A DNA stretch of 6,966 nucleotides, taken from the NCBI GenBank assembly GCA_017557925.1, contig JAFYWO010000155.1, forward strand, positions 1 through 6,966, read 5' to 3'. The DNA comes from Alphaproteobacteria bacterium. GTDB lineage: Bacteria > Pseudomonadota > Alphaproteobacteria > RF32 > CAG-239. The position numbers were made by a program, and so were the translations under genes. Shown here piece by piece: positions 5,415 to 6,966 of this stretch (position 1 is the first letter of the stretch; each line of letters starts with the position of its first letter). The notes below the pieces were generated by a model. That model was not told where the DNA came from and ran no database searches. It worked only from the letters and a program-made list of their open reading frames with translations.

Positions 5415-6380
5415 TTATTCTATATTCCAAATGGTGCTGATAATTCGGCTTATGTCTGTATATTCAGGAGCCCATCCCAACACTTCAGAAGCCAAAGTTG
5501 CGTTTGCCGTCAACATATCAGGGTCTCCCAAACGTCTTGAAGCATATGAGTAATTAAGTTTTTTGCCAATAACTTTTTCGGTTGCATCCACAATCTCTTT
5601 TACACTTGTTCCTAAACCCGTTCCAAGATTAAGGGTATAAGATTTATCTGCACAAAAAAGTTTATCTAAAGCCAGGCTGTGTGCTTTAGCTAAATCCGTA
5701 ACGTGAATATAATCTCTGATACAAGTTCCGTCACAAGTATTATAATCGTTTCCGAATATGGAAAAATCTTTACGTTTTCCTGTTGCAACTTCCATTATAA
5801 TAGGCAAAAGGTTTTGCGGATTTTTTTCTTTTCCTCTGATGGATTTGTCTTCTGCATATCCCACGGCATTAAAATACCTCAAAGAAACAAACCTTATTTT
5901 ATTTAATTTATCAAACCATTCTAAATTTTCTTCAATAGCTCTTTTAGTATATCCGTAGTAGTTAATAGGCATAATAGGATGTTTTTCGTCTATCGGAGTA
6001 TATTGGGGCATACCATAAACCGCAGCAGAAGAAGAAAACACAATATATTTAACGTTGTTATTAATCATAGCATTTAAGATGTTAAGAGAACCGGTTAAGT
6101 TGTTTTTAGCATAAATTTCAGGTTTTTCCATAGATTCGCCAACTGCTTTTTTTGCAGCCAAATGAACAACCCCGTCAATATTTTGGCTCATAACTTCATT
6201 AAGCTGTTCTTCATCTAAAATATCTCCCTTAATAAAAAAAGCGCCTTTAGAAATATTGTCTTCATAACCGCTTGAAAGATTATCATAAACCAAAACCTCA
6301 AAACCATCTTCAAGCAGTTTTTTTACAACATGGCTACCGATATATCCTGCACCGCCAATAACCAAAATTTTCTTTTTCAT
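5415..6380 (-). CDS. galE: UDP-glucose 4-epimerase
   Basis: Interconverts UDP-glucose and UDP-galactose in the cytosol with tightly bound NAD, as a short-chain dehydrogenase/reductase of the extended type. The Rossmann motif GGAGYIG is at residues 9-15. The catalytic triad region is FSSSAAVYG (115-123, S118) with Y142 and K146 in the YxxxK motif. The typical epimerase segment GNDYNTCDGTCIRDYIHV is at 210-227, and the nucleotide-sugar-binding RRLGDPDML at 282-290. At 321 residues it is slightly shorter than E. coli GalE (338) but complete. The start at 6380 is chosen because GGAG lies 6 nt upstream; the frame could be extended four codons to a TTG at 6392, which is less likely. No galK or galT is nearby, so the role is probably UDP-galactose supply for surface glycans. 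It is the first gene of a unit with alx. Confidence 0.96.
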   Translation of the reverse strand: MKKKILVIGGAGYIGSHVVKKLLEDGFEVLVYDNLSSGYEDNISKGAFFIKGDILDEEQLNEVMSQNIDGVVHLAAKKAVGESMEKPEIYAKNNLTGSLNILNAMINNNVKYIVFSSSAAVYGMPQYTPIDEKHPIMPINYYGYTKRAIEENLEWFDKLNKIRFVSLRYFNAVGYAEDKSIRGKEKNPQNLLPIIMEVATGKRKDFSIFGNDYNTCDGTCIRDYIHVTDLAKAHSLALDKLFCADKSYTLNLGTGLGTSVKEIVDATEKVIGKKLNYSYASRRLGDPDMLTANATLASEVLGWAPEYTDISRIISTIWNIE

Positions 6381-6550
6381 ATCAATCTCCAATGCAAACT
6401 TTATAAAATTTTAGTTTAATTTTTCATAAATTAAAACCACTTAACACCTTTATCCACATAATCCACAAGCTCAAACTTATTTTTAGTGACTTTATACGTA
6501 TTTGTTCCATAACAAAGAAAACAACAAAACCCCAAAAAGGATTCTATAAG
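6381..6550. other. Divergent galE/dnaB intergenic region
   Basis: This 170-bp gap must contain the promoters of galE (minus) and dnaB (plus). Bases 6393-6440 are nearly all A/T and include an imperfect inverted repeat (GTTTAATTT at 6414-6422 against AAATTAAAAC at 6428-6437). Two DnaA-box-like 9-mers follow at 6450-6467. I see no -35/-10 pair of good quality for either gene; weak -10-like sequences occur at 6493-6498 (plus) and in the T/A-rich part (minus). No open reading frame or RNA gene is evident. Confidence 0.6.
6450..6467 (+). promoter_or_regulatory. Two abutting DnaA-box-like 9-mers
   Basis: TTATCCACA (6450-6458) is a perfect match to the consensus DnaA box. It is followed without a gap by TAATCCACA (6459-6467), one base different, in the same orientation. 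The pair lies 84 bp before the dnaB ATG and 70 bp before the galE ATG. DnaA acts as both initiator and transcription regulator, so binding here could link dnaB (helicase) expression to replication. Binding is inferred. Confidence 0.55.
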
Positions 6551-6966
6551 ATGGAAGAACTTGATATAACTCATTTACCCCGTAATACCGAAGCAGAACA
6601 AGCTTTAATAGGTGCTCTTTTGAGCAATAACAAAGCTTATGAAAAGGTTTCTGAATTTTTACGTCCGCAACATTTTTCGGACCCTATACATAAAAAAGTA
6701 TTTGATGTTATGTCACGTCTTATTCAAAAAGGGCACGTTGCAGACGTTATAACCTTGAAAAATTTTTTTGAACAGGAAGGAACATTAAACGAAGTAGGCG
6801 GAATATCATATTTAATTAAACTTTCGGAATCATCATCTCCGCTTACCAATGTAGAGTATTATGCTCAGTTTGTATATGATAAATATTTAAGACGAGAGTT
6901 GATTTCAACCGGTTATGATATAGCAAGCGAAGCTATGAACGAAAATCTAGATGAAACAACTGCTCA
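6551..6966 (+). CDS. dnaB: Replicative DNA helicase DnaB, 5' part
   Basis: An open frame runs to the window edge (138 complete codons); the full protein should be about 450-500 residues. The visible part is the N-terminal DnaB domain, which forms the collar of the hexamer and binds primase. The hallmark LPRNTEAEQALIGALL is at residues 9-24, then HFSDPIHKKVFDVM (42-55), ITLKNFF (68-74), GGISYLIKL (84-92) and LRRELISTGYDIA (114-126). The RecA-like ATPase domain lies beyond the window. The wording of these motifs resembles alphaproteobacterial and rickettsial DnaB. The ATG at 6551 has AAGGA (6537-6541) 9 nt upstream. DnaB unwinds the lagging-strand template at the fork. The gene diverges from galE, with DnaA-box-like sites in the shared gap. 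Confidence 0.96.
   Translation, partial: MEELDITHLPRNTEAEQALIGALLSNNKAYEKVSEFLRPQHFSDPIHKKVFDVMSRLIQKGHVADVITLKNFFEQEGTLNEVGGISYLIKLSESSSPLTNVEYYAQFVYDKYLRRELISTGYDIASEAMNENLDETTA

Noticed and set aside
6381..6392. TTG start four codons upstream in galE
   Set aside because: The GGAG serving the ATG at 6380 would lie inside the coding region, and other GalE proteins begin close to the Rossmann strand.

Overview
The window is a strongly AT-rich bacterial chromosome segment. It most likely comes from a low-GC member of the Alphaproteobacteria. The main evidence is the 5' part of dnaB at the right edge, whose N-terminal domain reads like alphaproteobacterial/rickettsial DnaB. Shine-Dalgarno sites in the core genes, a lipobox lipoprotein, sigma70-like promoter hexamers and a tRNA with encoded CCA also fit a proteobacterium. 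The lineage is inferred from remembered family resemblance, not from a search.

Everything except dnaB lies on the minus strand, so the window reads right to left. At the right, dnaB (from 6551, cut by the window edge) and galE (5415-6380) diverge from a 170-bp gap. That gap holds two abutting DnaA-box-like 9-mers at 6450-6467. galE is followed after 26 nt by a TerC/Alx-family metal transporter gene (4411-5388). Next come an intrinsic-terminator-like hairpin (4372-4398) and a 492-residue polytopic membrane protein (2874-4352) that may be a GT-C-like enzyme. galE, alx and this gene probably share transcription at least in part; UDP-galactose supply and an envelope-type membrane protein would suit surface glycan synthesis.

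In the middle is a tight two-gene unit: a membrane protein with an exported CxxC near its N-terminus (2223-2762) and a cytosolic, mostly helical protein (1612-2205), 17 nt apart. The unit has its own candidate promoter and ends in a very good terminator (1567-1592). Neither function is known. This pair is the best candidate here for an undescribed system.

Then comes tRNA-Ala(GGC) at 1392-1467 with a clear promoter and terminator. To its left is a more AT-rich accessory stretch: a three-helix membrane protein (770-1261), a small lipoprotein (196-528) and a possible 35-codon ORF (13-120). These genes lack Shine-Dalgarno sequences. The first two share a 14-bp element in front of their starts, and a 29-bp direct repeat (1-29 and 553-581) suggests a duplicated gene or promoter unit continuing past the left edge.
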